Assembly (NCBI GenBank): GCA_963839645.1
Contig: CAWIVZ010000002.1
Span: 62,001-126,000 of the forward strand
DNA length: 64,000 nucleotides
DNA from: PALSA-911 sp963839645
GTDB taxonomy: Bacteria; Pseudomonadota; Alphaproteobacteria; Acetobacterales; Acetobacteraceae
Direction: 5' to 3'
The notes under the pieces were generated by a model, which was not told where the DNA came from, did not search any database, and saw only the letters and a list, made by a program, of their open reading frames with translations. Made by a program: the position numbers and the translations under genes. Shown piece by piece: positions 17,446 to 26,940 of the stretch; within the stretch, counting starts at the first letter, position 1, and each line of letters starts with the position of its first letter.

Positions 17446-18467
17446 ATGAGCCTGCCGCAAACCATGAAGCATATCGCCGCCGAGGGACCGGATGGCGCCA
17501 AGTCCGGCGCGCCGGACATTCTGAAGCTGGTTGAAGGCCCGGTGCCGCAGCCGAAGCCGGACGAGGTGTTGATCCGTGTGCAGGCGGTCGGGGTGAACCG
17601 GCCGGACGTGCTGCAGCGGCTCGGCCAGTATCCGGTGCCGCCGGGCGCCAGCCAGATCATCGGCCTGGAAGCCGCCGGCGAGGTGGTGGCCGCCGGGGCG
17701 GCGGTGACGGGCTACAAAATCGGCGACAAGGTTTGCGCCCTGACCAATGGCGGCGCCTATGCGGAGTATGTTGCCGCGCCGGAGGCGCAGACCTTGCCGT
17801 GGCCCGCCGGCTATGACGCGCTGCGGGCGGCAGCCTTGCCGGAAACCTATTTCACCGTCTGGGCCAACCTGTTCATGGCGGGAAAGCTGAAGGCCGGGGA
17901 AAGCGTGCTGATCCATGGCGGCAGCAGCGGGATCGGCGTGACCGCCATCCAGCTGGCGAAGGAAATCGGCGCGACGGTCTATGTCACGGCCGGATCGGAC
18001 GAGAAGAACGCGGCCTGCGTGAAGCTGGGGGCCACTTCCGGCATCAATTACCGGACCGCGGATTTCGCCGAGGAGATCAAGCGGATGACCGACGGGCGCG
18101 GGCGTGGACGTGGTGCTGGATATGGTCGGCGCGCCCTATGCCACCCGCAATATCCGCTCCCTGGCGATGGATGGGCGGCTGGTGCTGATCGCCTTCCTGC
18201 AGGGATCGCGGGTGGAGAACTTCGATCTGTTGCCAATCATGGTGAAGCGTCTGGTCGTGACCGGTTCCACCATGCGGCCGCGTACGACGGCGCAGAAGGG
18301 CGAGATCGCGGACGAGTTGCGCGCGAAGGTTTGGCCGGTACTGTCGGCGGGGCGTGCGGGGCCGGTGATCCATAAAGTGTTCCCGCTGGCCGCAGGCCGC
18401 CGCGGCGCATGCCCTGATGGAGAGCAGCACGCATATCGGCAAGATCATGCTGCACGTCGCCGACTGA
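17446..18467 (+). pseudogene. NAD(P)H quinone oxidoreductase, PIG3-type MDR family (two frameshifts)
   Basis: Medium-chain reductase without zinc ligands. The first frame gives MKHIAAEGPDG through VGVNRPDVLQRLGQYPVPPG and the cofactor region IHGGSSGIGVTAIQLAKEIG up to about 18100. One base is extra in GGGC at 18100-18103. The next frame reads MDVVLDMVGAPYATRNIRSL to about 18391, where an extra G at 18392 shifts it again to AAAAHALMESSTHIGKIMLH, stopping at 18467. Both breaks are single-base insertions and all expected blocks are present (about 340 aa), so an intact gene in the organism is likely. A good SD (AGGGGAG) precedes ATG 17446. Confidence 0.82.
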
Positions 18468-18469
18468 CC

Positions 18470-19384
18470 GTGGGCGATGCGGCCATCGCGGGGGGTGGCA
18501 TTTCGCGCATAGGGTTGCTGCAGCTTGGCTTGTCGGTGGTGTTGCTGAGCTCTGCCTGGCCGGCGGCAAAGTATGCGCTGCTGCACGGCACCTCGCCGCT
18601 GTGGTTCGCGGGCGGCCGGGCGGTGCTGTCGCTGGTTACCGTGACGCTGGTGGTGCTGCTGCGCTACCGGCTGCGGGTCCCGAAGCGTGCCGATCTGCCG
18701 GCATTGCTGGCGATGGGCGTGTTGTCGCTGGCCGCTTTCTTCGCCTTCGCGCATCTGGCGGTGGACTGGATATCGGCCGGGCGCACGGCGATCCTGGCCA
18801 ACACCACGACGATCTTCGTGGTGCCGATGTCGGTCCTGATCCTGCATGAAAGGATCCCGCCCGCCCGCTGGATCGCCGCCTTGCTGGGGCTGGCCGGGGT
18901 GGTGCTCCTGATGGGGCCGTGGTCGATCGACTGGAGCAGCCGAAAAGTGCTGATCGGCCATAGCTTCCTGCTGCTGGCGGCGCTGTCCTTCGCGATCACG
19001 ACGATCACTCTGCGCGGCTGGCGGCCGGAGATGTCGATGATCGAGCTGTTGCCCTGGTGTTTCGCGCTGGGGTCCGTTCTGCTCACGGTTCTGGTGGTTT
19101 GGCGCGACCCTTCCGGGGGCATCGGACGCGATCCGCGGGCCTGGCTTTCGTTGGCCTATATCGGTCTGGTCGCCGGGCCGATCGGCACCTGGTGCATCAT
19201 GGAGGCCAGCGCCGCCCTACCCACGGTGGTGTCCTCGATCGGGTTCCTGGTGACGCCGGCGGTTGGGCTGATCCTGTCCAACCTGACGTTGGGGGAGCCA
19301 CTGACGCCGGACCTGCTGCTGGGCTCGGCGTTGATCCTGGGCGGTGCTGCGTTCGCGGCGATGCCGGAAGGGAGGCGGTCATGA
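18470..19384 (+). CDS. EamA/DMT family transporter
   Basis: About 304 aa with ten hydrophobic segments arranged as two EamA repeats (LSSAWPAAKYALLHGTSP starting the first; the second starts near KVLIGHSFLLLAALS). Members export amino acids or other metabolites; the substrate cannot be told. The start is uncertain: GTG 18470, two bases after the oxidoreductase stop, is the first in-frame candidate, with no clear ribosome site. The stop overlaps the next gene (ATGA at 19381). Confidence 0.82.
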   Translation: MGDAAIAGGGISRIGLLQLGLSVVLLSSAWPAAKYALLHGTSPLWFAGGRAVLSLVTVTLVVLLRYRLRVPKRADLPALLAMGVLSLAAFFAFAHLAVDWISAGRTAILANTTTIFVVPMSVLILHERIPPARWIAALLGLAGVVLLMGPWSIDWSSRKVLIGHSFLLLAALSFAITTITLRGWRPEMSMIELLPWCFALGSVLLTVLVVWRDPSGGIGRDPRAWLSLAYIGLVAGPIGTWCIMEASAALPTVVSSIGFLVTPAVGLILSNLTLGEPLTPDLLLGSALILGGAAFAAMPEGRRS

Positions 19385-20154
19385 TTTTGCATTCGGTCGA
19401 GATCGGAGATGGGCCACCGGTCGTGCTGCTGCATGGCCTGTTCGGCTCGGCGCGGAATTTTGGCGCGGTGCAGAAGGCGCTGGCGGCGAAGAACCGCGTC
19501 ATCGCGCTGGATTTGCGCAACCACGGTGCCAGTCCGCATGCGCCGGTCGGCGGCTACGACACGATGGCCACCGACGTGTTCGAGACGCTGGCGGCGCTGG
19601 CGGCGCTGCCGGCGGTGCTGATCGGGCATTCGATGGGCGGCAAGGTGGCGATGCGCGCGGCGCTGGACCGGCCGGATGGCGTCACGGCGCTGGTCGTCGC
19701 CGACATCGCGCCCGTGACCTATCCCCCGCATCTGCGCCCGGTGGTGGCGGCTCTGGCGGGGTTGGGACTGGCGCCCGGCCTTACCCGCGCCCAGGCCGAC
19801 GCCGCGCTGTCGGCGGCGGTGCCGGATGAGGGAATGCGCGGCTTCCTGCTACAGAACCTGGTGCTCGGCCCTCGGCCGGCCTGGCGCATCGGGTTGGCGG
19901 AGATCGTGGCCGCGATGCCGGCGATCGAGGCCTGGAACGTCATCGGCGAGAGCTATGCCGGCCCGGCGCTGTTCATCGCCGGCGAGCGGTCCGACTACAT
20001 CCAGCCCGGCCATCGCCCGTTGATCCGCGCGGAGTTCCCGTCGGCGCGATTCGTCACGCTGAAGGATGCCGGGCACTGGCTGCATGCGGATAATCCCGCC
20101 GGTTTCCTTGCCGTGCTGGAGGCGTTCCTGGCCGCCATCCGCAGCCGTTCCTGA
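19381..20154 (+). CDS. alpha/beta hydrolase (YbfF-like esterase)
   Basis: 257 aa. VVLLHGLFGSARNFGA is the oxyanion-hole segment, IGHSMGGKVAMRAA the nucleophile elbow with Ser, and GERSDYI plus DAGHWLHADNP supply the acid and the catalytic His. The order and the LRNHGASPH segment match the YbfF esterase group. Cytoplasmic, with no signal peptide. Coupled to the EamA transporter through an ATGA overlap. Physiological substrate unknown. Confidence 0.87.
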   Translation: MILHSVEIGDGPPVVLLHGLFGSARNFGAVQKALAAKNRVIALDLRNHGASPHAPVGGYDTMATDVFETLAALAALPAVLIGHSMGGKVAMRAALDRPDGVTALVVADIAPVTYPPHLRPVVAALAGLGLAPGLTRAQADAALSAAVPDEGMRGFLLQNLVLGPRPAWRIGLAEIVAAMPAIEAWNVIGESYAGPALFIAGERSDYIQPGHRPLIRAEFPSARFVTLKDAGHWLHADNPAGFLAVLEAFLAAIRSRS

Positions 20155-20209
20155 GGCTTCAGGGGCCCCTCTCGACCACCGCTGCTAGCTGGGCTACCGT
20201 CCGGTATCG

Positions 20210-20236
20210 CTGGTTCGAGCTGGTCGTTCGAACCAG
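20210..20236. promoter_or_regulatory. hairpin/inverted repeat upstream of molybdenum hydroxylase operon
   Basis: CTGGTTCGA (20210-20218) pairs exactly with TCGAACCAG (20228-20236) across a 9-nt loop. It lies 33 bp before the first gene of the operon and is not followed by a T-run, so an operator or leader hairpin is more likely than a terminator. A 10-bp palindrome AGGGGCCCCT sits at 20161-20170 nearby. Confidence 0.45.
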
Positions 20237-20268
20237 TAACGCCAGCGCGCGCGCATTCAGGAGCGAAC

Positions 20269-21135
20269 ATGTCCAGTCTGAGTTATGCAGCACCCACTTC
20301 CGTCAACGAGGCCGTTGGCATCCTGGCCGGTGCCCAGGGTCTGGCGAAGATTATGTCGGGCGGCACCGATCTGCTCGTGCAGCTTCGGTCCGGCCGGACC
20401 AAGCCCGACATCATTGTCGATACCAAAAAAATCCCCGGCATCATGGGCATCAAGGAAGTCGATGGCGGCTTCGTGATCGGGGCGGCGACGCCTTGCTCGG
20501 TGATCGGCGAACATGCCGGCTTGAACGCCGCCTATCCCGGCGTGGTGGAAGCCTCCGGCCTGATCGGCTCGACCCAGGTGCAGGGCCGCTGCTCGCTGGC
20601 CGGCAACCTTTGCAACGCGTCCCCGGCGGCCGACAGCGTGCCGGCGATGATCGCCGCGCGCGCCACCGCCATCGTGGTCGGCCCGGGTGGCCAGCGCGCC
20701 GTGCCGGTCGAGCAGATCGTCACCGGCCCCGGCCGCACCTCGCTTGCCAAGGGCGAGTTCATCCTGGAATTCCATCTGCCGAAGCCGGCGCCGCGCTCGT
20801 CGGATGCGTATCTTCGCTTCATTCCGCGCACCGAGATGGACATCGCCGTGGTCGGCGCCGGCGTTTCCCTGACACTGGATGCCAGCGGCGTGATCACCGA
20901 CGCCCGCGTGGCGCTGGGTGCCGTTGCCCCGACCCAGGTGCTGGTGCCGGAAGGTGCCAAGGCGATCATCGGCAGCAAGCTGGATGACGCCGCCCTGGCG
21001 AAACTGGATGCTGCCGCCCGCGCGGTCTGCAACCCGATCACCGACAAGCGTGGGACCATCGATTTCCGTATCAAGATCGCTGGCGTGCTGGCCCGCAGGA
21101 CCGCCGCCATCGCCTATAAGCGCGCAGGAGGCTGA
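20269..21135 (+). CDS. molybdenum hydroxylase FAD-binding medium subunit (XDH/CoxM-like)
   Basis: 288 aa with the CO dehydrogenase/xanthine dehydrogenase FAD-subunit fold. AKIMSGGTDLLVQLRSG near residues 24-41 is the FAD pyrophosphate motif. GRCSLAGNLCNASPAADSVP and RFIPRTEMDIAVV are also family hallmarks. It transfers electrons from the iron-sulfur subunit to the external acceptor. SD AGGAG precedes ATG 20269. First gene of a three-subunit operon. The FAD-Mo-FeS trio could hydroxylate an aromatic or heterocyclic compound. Confidence 0.9.
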   Translation: MSSLSYAAPTSVNEAVGILAGAQGLAKIMSGGTDLLVQLRSGRTKPDIIVDTKKIPGIMGIKEVDGGFVIGAATPCSVIGEHAGLNAAYPGVVEASGLIGSTQVQGRCSLAGNLCNASPAADSVPAMIAARATAIVVGPGGQRAVPVEQIVTGPGRTSLAKGEFILEFHLPKPAPRSSDAYLRFIPRTEMDIAVVGAGVSLTLDASGVITDARVALGAVAPTQVLVPEGAKAIIGSKLDDAALAKLDAAARAVCNPITDKRGTIDFRIKIAGVLARRTAAIAYKRAGG

Positions 21136-21139
21136 GGCT

Positions 21140-21616
21140 ATGAGCAAAACTCACGTTACCACCACCATCAACGGCGAACCGGCGGAGTTCCTGACCGAGC
21201 CGCAGATGAGCCTGCTGGACATCCTTCGCGATGAAATGCACCTGACCGGCAGCAAGGAAGGCTGCGGCTCCGGCGATTGCGGCGCCTGCTCGGTGATCAT
21301 GGACGGCCGCGTCGTGTGTTCCTGCCTGGTGCTCGGCGTCGAGGCCGAGGGCAGCGACATCACCACCATCGAGGGCATCGCCAAAGGCGAGGATCTGCAC
21401 CCGGTGCAGCGCAAATTTCTGGAGCATGCTGCATTGCAATGCGGATTTTGCACCCCAGGTCTGATCGTGGCGACGAAGGCTCTGCTCGACCGCAACCCGG
21501 ACCCGACCGAGACCGAGGCGCGCTACTGGCTGGCTGGTAACCTCTGCCGGTGCACGGGTTACGACAAGATCATCCGCGCGGTGATGGACGCCGCCGCCGA
21601 AATGCGAGGAGCCTGA
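21140..21616 (+). CDS. molybdenum hydroxylase 2Fe-2S small subunit (CoxS-like)
   Basis: 158 aa. The N-terminal plant-type ferredoxin cluster is GSKEGCGSGDCGACSVIMDG with a further Cys in VCSCL. The C-terminal helical domain holds the second cluster: QCGFCTPGL and GNLCRCTGY. This is the standard CoxS/XdhA iron-sulfur subunit that wires the molybdenum site to FAD. It starts 4 bp after the previous stop, and GGAGG lies inside the end of the upstream gene. Confidence 0.94.
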   Translation: MSKTHVTTTINGEPAEFLTEPQMSLLDILRDEMHLTGSKEGCGSGDCGACSVIMDGRVVCSCLVLGVEAEGSDITTIEGIAKGEDLHPVQRKFLEHAALQCGFCTPGLIVATKALLDRNPDPTETEARYWLAGNLCRCTGYDKIIRAVMDAAAEMRGA

Positions 21617-21619
21617 TCT

Positions 21620-23888
21620 ATGACGTATCTGAACAAGGCTGACCTGAAGGTTGTCGGCACCCGCCCGATCCGCCCGGACGGTGTTGACAAGGTGACCGGC
21701 CGCGCCGTGTTCGGCGCCGACCAGGCGCTGCCCGGCATGCTGGTGGGCAAGCTGCTGCGCAGCCCGCACGCGCATGCCAAGATCGTGTCGATCGACACGA
21801 GCAAGGCGCTGGCGCTCAAGGGCGTGAAAGCCGTGGTGACTTCCGCGGACTTCCCGGACATCGCCTCGGAAGAGGCGTTCGTCGGCGAAGGCCCGATGAA
21901 CTTCCGCGACCTGTCGCGCAACGTCATGGCGCGCGGCAAGGTGCTGTATCACGGCCATGCCGTGGCCGCGGTTGCCGCGACCACATCGGAAATCGCCGAT
22001 GCGGCGCTGGCGCTGATCGATGTGAAGTATGACGTGCTGCCCTTCGTCATCGACGTCGAGGAAGCGATGAAGCCCGGCGCGCCGGTGCTGCACAACGACC
22101 TGTTCACCCAGGGCACGACGCCGCAGCCGACCGAGCCTTCCAACGTCGCCAAGCGGGTTCAGTTCGCGCTCGGCGATGTCGATGCCGCGTTCAAGACCGC
22201 GGACGTGATCGTCGAAGGCCGTTACACCACCGAGCCGGTGCATCAGGCCTATATCGAGCCGCATGCCTGCGTGGTGTCGGTCGGTGCCGATGGCCAGGCA
22301 ATCATCTACAGCTCGAGCCAGGGCCATTTCATGGTCCGCGCCTACTGCGCCAAGCTCCTGGGCATGGAACTGTCCGACATCCGCGCGATGCCGTCGGAAA
22401 TCGGCGGCGGCTTTGGCGGCAAGACGCTGGTCTATCTCGAACCCGTCGCGATGGCGCTGTCCAAGCACTCCGGGCGTCCGGTGAAGATGGTGATGACCCG
22501 TGAGGACGTGTTCCGCGCCACCGGCCCGACCTCGGGCGGGGTGATCGAGGTCAAGCTCGGCGCCAAGAAGGACGGCACGATCGTGGCCGCCGAGGCGATC
22601 CTGAAGTTCCAGGCCGGCGCGTTCCCGGGTTCCCCGGTGCAGCCGGGCTGCATGACCTGCTTTGCCATGTATGACCTGAAGGACGTCCGCATCATCGGCT
22701 ACGATGTGGTCTCCAACCGTCCGAAGGTCGCCGCCTACCGTGCCCCCGGCGCGCCGATCTCCACCTTCGGCACCGAGAGCGCGATGGACGAGCTGGCCCT
22801 CAAGCTGGGCATGGACCCGATCGAGCTGCGGCTGAAGAACGCGGCGAAGGACGGCACCAAGGCTGCCTACGGACCCACGCTGCAGAACATCGGCTACATC
22901 CCGACCCTGCAGGCCGCCAAGGCGCATCCGCACTACTCGGCTCCGCTTGGGCCGAACCAGGGCCGCGGCATCGCCTCCGGCTTCTGGTTCAACATCGGCG
23001 GCGAGTTCCTCGGGCTCGGTGCATGTGAACGAGGACGGCTCGGTCTCGATCGTCACCGGCAGCCCGGATATCGGCGGCTCGCGTGCTTCGATGGCGATGA
23101 TGTGCGCCGAGGTGCTGGGCATTCCGATGGAAAAGGTGCGTCCGGTTGTCGGCGATACCGCGACCATCGGCTTCACCCATCTGACCGGCGGTTCGCGCGT
23201 TACCTTTGCCACCGGCATGGCGGTTACCCAGGCGGCGGAGAAGGTGCGTGACGAGCTGAAGGTTCGCGCCGCGAAGATCTGGGACATTCCCCCCGAAGCG
23301 GTGGAATGGAAGGACGGCATGGCCGTGCCGGCCGGCGCCAATGCCGGCGGGTTCGATCCGCTGTCGCTGGCCGACATCGCCATCAAGGCGGCGAAGACCG
23401 GCGGGCCGATCATCTCCGAGGTTTCCGTCAACGCGCAGGGTGCCGGCCCCGGCTTCGCCACGCATATCTGCGACGTGGAAGTGGACCCGGAGACCGGCTT
23501 CACCACAGTGCTGCGCTACACCGCGATCCAGGACGTGGGCCGCGCCATCCATCCGAGCTACGTGGAAGGACAGATCCAGGGCGGCGCCGCGCAGGGCATC
23601 GGCTGGGCGTTGAACGAGGAATACATCTACAACGCCAAGGGCGAGCTGGATAACCCCGGCTTCCTCGACTATCGCGTGCCGGTGGCTTCCGACATGCCGA
23701 TGATCGAAGCGGTGATGATCGAAGTGCCGAACCCCCGCCATCCCTTCGGGGCCAAGGGCGTGGGCGAGGTGCCGATCGTGCCGCCGCTCGCCGCCGTCGC
23801 CAACGCCGTTCGCGGCGCGACCGGCCTGCGGATGGCGGACCTGCCGATCTCCCCGCCGAAGCTGCGCGCCGCGTTCGACGCGCGCTGA
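21620..23888 (+). pseudogene. molybdenum hydroxylase large Mo-binding subunit (one frameshift)
   Basis: About 756 codons. It holds molybdopterin cytosine dinucleotide and the active site. Blocks seen: TRPIRPDGVDKVTGRAVFGAD, AYIEPHACVV, EIGGGFGGKTLVYLEP, AYRAPGAPISTFGTESAMDE and, after the break, GSVHVNEDGSVS and HPFGAKGVGEVPIVPP with the catalytic Glu. Around 23009 an extra C in TTCCTCG moves the frame by one; the rest reads cleanly to 23888. The active-site loop lacks AYRCSFR, so it is not a form I CO dehydrogenase. It is more like an XDH or aromatic-ring hydroxylase. A single assembly insertion is the likely explanation. Confidence 0.86.
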
Positions 23889-23902
23889 TCCGACAGCAGG
23901 GG

Positions 23903-24151
23903 ATGCCGACCGTCACCATCTCCGGTTCGGCCTGCCGCCATCTAACGGGCGGCAGGACCGAGTTCGAGGTGAAGGCCGGCAACTTCCTGCGGTTGGTGAA
24001 GGAGCTTGAGGAGATCTGTCCCGGCCTTGGCCATCAGATCGAGGAAAGCATGGCGATCGCCATCGATGGCGAGATCTACCAGGATGCCTACGGCGCCAGC
24101 TTCGATCAGGACAGCGAGATCGTCCTGATCCCGAAGATCGCCGGGGGCTGA
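23903..24151 (+). CDS. MoaD/ThiS-like small protein ending in Gly-Gly
   Basis: 82 aa beta-grasp-type protein, MPTVTISGSACRHLTGGR at the start and VLIPKIAGG at the end. A C-terminal GG is required for adenylation and thiocarboxylation in MoaD, ThiS and other sulfur carriers. It lies 14 bp after the Mo-subunit stop, with AGCAGGGG before the ATG, and is the last gene before a strong terminator. It may deliver sulfur for cofactor maturation of the hydroxylase, or serve a separate sulfur-transfer task. The paired MoeB-like activating enzyme is not in the window. Confidence 0.72.
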   Translation: MPTVTISGSACRHLTGGRTEFEVKAGNFLRLVKELEEICPGLGHQIEESMAIAIDGEIYQDAYGASFDQDSEIVLIPKIAGG

Positions 24152-24166
24152 GTTATTCGCGTTGGG

Positions 24167-24204
24167 AAGGGCCAGAGGGCATCGCTCTCTGGCCCTTTTC
24201 TCGT
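24167..24204 (+). terminator. Rho-independent terminator of the molybdenum hydroxylase operon
   Basis: An 11-bp perfect stem, AAGGGCCAGAG (24167-24177) with CTCTGGCCCTT (24187-24197), a 9-nt loop, and a T-rich tail TTTTCTCGTTT. It comes 16 bp after the MoaD-like stop and ends the operon. Confidence 0.9.
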
Positions 24205-24220
24205 TTGTGGGGGTTAGGCT

Positions 24221-25213
24221 ATGGCTGGATTGCTCGTTGTCACGTTTGAACTGGGCGAGCGGCATCGCCGTGTGGTCGCCGATGCGTTGGGCGGCGCGGG
24301 GGAGATCGTCTACCTGACCGACCTCCCGGCCGAAGGGCGCGCGCAGGCGCTGAGCGGTGCCAGTGCGGTGCTGGCGCGCAATACCGGCAAGGAGTTGCTG
24401 GAACATGAGCCGGCGTTGCTGGCCAACGCCAGGCTGATCCAGATCATGACCGCGGGGGTGGATTTCATTCCGCTGCATTTGTTGCCGTCCGATGTACCGG
24501 TGGCGAGCAATGGTGGCGCCTATGCGGAGATGATGGCCGAGCACGCGGTGGCGATGACGCTGGCGGCGGCCAAGCGGCTGATGGCGGAGCACGAGGCACT
24601 GAAGCGCGGTGAGTTCAATCAGTTCAAGTCGAACAAGATGCTGACCGGCCTGACCTTCGGGGTGTTCGGCTTCGGCGGCATCGGCGTTGCGACCGCGCGG
24701 CTGATGCGGGCGTTCGGGATGCGGGTGCACGCGGTCAACCGTCGCGGCGCCAGCGAGGAGCCGACCGATTGGATCGGCTCCACCGCGCAGTTGGACGAAT
24801 TGCTGGCGGCGTCCGACGTACTGCTGGTCAGCACGCCACTGACACGCGCCACCGCGGGGGCGATCGGCGCGCGCGAGCTTGGCCTGATGAAGGACGATGC
24901 CATCCTGCTCAACCTCGCACGCGGCGAGGTGATCGACGAGGCGGCGCTGTATGCGCACCTGCTGGCGCATCCGAACTTCACAGCGTGCATCGATGCCTGG
25001 TGGGTGGAACCGGTGCGGCACGGGGAGTTCCGCATGGATCATCCGTTCCTGGACCTGCCGAACGTGATCGGCTCGCCGCACAACTCCGCCTCGTCGGATA
25101 ATTCGCTGTCGATCGCGCTCGGGCACGCTGTGGGCAACATCCGGCGTGCGATGCTGGGCGAGGCGCCGCTGCATCTGATCGGGGCGGACGAACGGGCGGG
25201 ATTGGACGGCTGA
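24221..25213 (+). CDS. D-2-hydroxyacid dehydrogenase, NAD-binding
   Basis: 330 aa. FGFGGIGVATARLMRAFGMRV is the Rossmann motif, NLARGEVIDEAALY holds the catalytic Arg region, and GSPHNSASSDN the catalytic His. The N-terminal half carries the substrate domain with SNGGAYAEMMAEHAVAM. It reduces 2-oxoacids to D-2-hydroxyacids or runs in reverse. GGGGG lies before ATG 24221. It opens a same-strand series of catabolic genes after the terminator. Confidence 0.87.
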   Translation: MAGLLVVTFELGERHRRVVADALGGAGEIVYLTDLPAEGRAQALSGASAVLARNTGKELLEHEPALLANARLIQIMTAGVDFIPLHLLPSDVPVASNGGAYAEMMAEHAVAMTLAAAKRLMAEHEALKRGEFNQFKSNKMLTGLTFGVFGFGGIGVATARLMRAFGMRVHAVNRRGASEEPTDWIGSTAQLDELLAASDVLLVSTPLTRATAGAIGARELGLMKDDAILLNLARGEVIDEAALYAHLLAHPNFTACIDAWWVEPVRHGEFRMDHPFLDLPNVIGSPHNSASSDNSLSIALGHAVGNIRRAMLGEAPLHLIGADERAGLDG

Positions 25214-25283
25214 GTCTGCTGCCTTTGCTTTCAGGGATCTTCGGTAGCATCGTTTCCTCAGACATAGCAGAGGGGGAAACGCC

Positions 25284-26135
25284 GTGAGCGAGTACGAAAC
25301 GATCATCTATCAAAATCCGTCGCCGTCCGTTGCGCGGATCGTGATGAACCGGCCGGAGATGCGTAACGCGCAGAACCTGCAGATGACCTACGATCTGAAC
25401 GCGGCGTTTGACCGGGCGGTGGCGGACGATGCGGTGAAGGTGATCATCCTCGCCGGCGCCGATCCGCATTTCTCCGCCGGCCACGATCTGCGGCGCACCG
25501 GCAAGACCGCGCTTGGGCAGGATTTCCCGGTGATCGGCACCTGGGGCGGGTTCACGGAAGTGGCGGCGCATGGGCGATACGCGCGCGAGCAGGAGATCTA
25601 CCTGCAATCCACACGGCGCTGGCGCAATCTGTCCAAGCCGACCATCGCGGAGGTGCAGGGCAAGTGCATCGCTGGCGGGCTGATGCTGGCCTGGGCCTGC
25701 GACCTGATCATCGCCAGCGACGACGCATCCTTCTGCGATCCCGTCGTGACCATGGGCGTGTGCGGGGTGGAGTGGTTCGTGCATCCGTGGGAGCTTGGGC
25801 CGCGCAAGGCGAAGGAGCTGTTGTTCACCGCGGATTTCTGGTCGGCCGAGGAAGCGCGCGGCTTCGGCATGGTGAACCATGTGGTCAAGCGGGCGGAACT
25901 GGCCGCGTTCACCCTGGCGATGGCGGAACGGATCGCGCTGAAGCCGGCCTTCGCACTGAAGCTGACCAAGGAGGCGGTCAACCGGACGTTGGACATCCAG
26001 GGCCAGCAGACCGCGATCGACAGCGTGTTCGGGCTGCACCATCTCTGCCACGCGCATAACCAGGAGGCCTTCGGCATGACCGTTGATCCCGCGGGCATGC
26101 CGGCCTCGGTGGCGAACAGGGCGAAGTCCGGGTGA
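25284..26135 (+). CDS. enoyl-CoA hydratase/isomerase (crotonase family)
   Basis: 283 aa. Crotonase oxyanion-hole segments are GADPHFSAGHDLRR and GKCIAGGLMLAWACDLIIASDDASFCDP. C-terminal region ALKLTKEAVNRTLDIQGQ is typical. The start is GTG 25284, backed by AGAGGGGG 6 bases upstream. It could hydrate an enoyl-CoA or hydrolyse a C-C bond; the family is too diverse to settle. It is convergent with the MBL-fold gene (1-bp gap). Confidence 0.87.
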   Translation: MSEYETIIYQNPSPSVARIVMNRPEMRNAQNLQMTYDLNAAFDRAVADDAVKVIILAGADPHFSAGHDLRRTGKTALGQDFPVIGTWGGFTEVAAHGRYAREQEIYLQSTRRWRNLSKPTIAEVQGKCIAGGLMLAWACDLIIASDDASFCDPVVTMGVCGVEWFVHPWELGPRKAKELLFTADFWSAEEARGFGMVNHVVKRAELAAFTLAMAERIALKPAFALKLTKEAVNRTLDIQGQQTAIDSVFGLHHLCHAHNQEAFGMTVDPAGMPASVANRAKSG

Positions 26136-26136
26136 G

Positions 26137-26940
26137 TTACACGGTGGGTGGAACGTCCAGCCGGACCACGATGCCTTCCAGGTCCTGGCTGGGCGCGGGA
26201 TAGCGCTTCATCACCTCCGGGTCGTGACCGGGGACGATGTGCTGCGGGGTTGGGGCGGCGGCGCGTAGCTTGTCGAAACCCTCCAGCATCTGGCCGATAT
26301 GGAAGGCGGTGGTGAAGGGGCGGTTGGTCTCCATGTTCTCGTAGAAATGCGTGACGTCGGAGGCCAGCACCACCCAGCCGCGCTGGGTGTGCACGCGGAC
26401 GAATTGCAGGCCGGCGGAATGGCCGGGGGCGGGGTGCAGGGTGATGCCTGGGGCGACCTCGGCGGGGCCGTCGTGGAACTCCACGCGGCCCTTGAAGTTC
26501 AGCCGCACGATGCCGACGACATCCTCGACCTCGAAGGAGTGGTTGAGCTTCTCGTATTTCATGTAGCGCCCGGTCGCGTAGTGCATCTCGGGTTCTTGCA
26601 GATGGAACCGCGCCTTGGGGAATTTGTGGAAGTTGCCGACATGGTCGTAGTGCAGATGGGTCAGCACCACGTCATCGATGTCCTTGGCGTCCACGCCGAC
26701 CAGCGCCAGCGCATCGATCGGGCAGCGCAGATAGACGCGCTTGCGCTGGGCGGCGATCTCGGCGGTGAAGCCGGCGTCGATCACGACCGACCGTTCGGCG
26801 CATTTGGCCACCCAGACGAAATAATCCATCGGCATCGGCGCGTCGTGCGGGTCGCCGCCGATGAAGTGCTCGGTCCGCTTGGCGTCGCGCATGGCGTAAC
26901 GGATGGCGAACAATTCGTAGGTGGGCGGATCTTCGGTCAT
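26137..26940 (-). CDS. MBL-fold hydrolase, N-acyl homoserine lactonase-like
   Basis: 267 aa metallo-beta-lactamase fold. The dinuclear zinc site is THLHYDHVGN (HxHxDH), PAPGHSAGLQ, SDVTHF and HIVPGHDP. The layout and length match the AttM/AiiB lactonase group, which opens acyl-homoserine or other lactones. A role in quorum quenching is possible, but the neighbouring catabolic genes favour hydrolysis of a pathway lactone. Divergent from the first luciferase-like gene with a 110-bp shared promoter region. Confidence 0.85.
   Translation of the reverse strand: MTEDPPTYELFAIRYAMRDAKRTEHFIGGDPHDAPMPMDYFVWVAKCAERSVVIDAGFTAEIAAQRKRVYLRCPIDALALVGVDAKDIDDVVLTHLHYDHVGNFHKFPKARFHLQEPEMHYATGRYMKYEKLNHSFEVEDVVGIVRLNFKGRVEFHDGPAEVAPGITLHPAPGHSAGLQFVRVHTQRGWVVLASDVTHFYENMETNRPFTTAFHIGQMLEGFDKLRAAAPTPQHIVPGHDPEVMKRYPAPSQDLEGIVVRLDVPPTV

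Noticed and set aside
21071..23506. 811-codon open frame antisense to the molybdenum hydroxylase genes
   Set aside because: Arises from high third-position G+C in the real genes. It has His/Arg-rich composition with no domain and no ribosome site.
21620..23888. Carbon monoxide dehydrogenase large subunit
   Set aside because: The active-site loop AYRCSFR is absent and AYRAPG is present, so form I CODH does not fit.
26137..26940. Dedicated quorum-quenching lactonase
   Set aside because: Fold and metal motifs fit, but the neighbouring genes are catabolic and no luxI/luxR is present, so this specific role is not supported.
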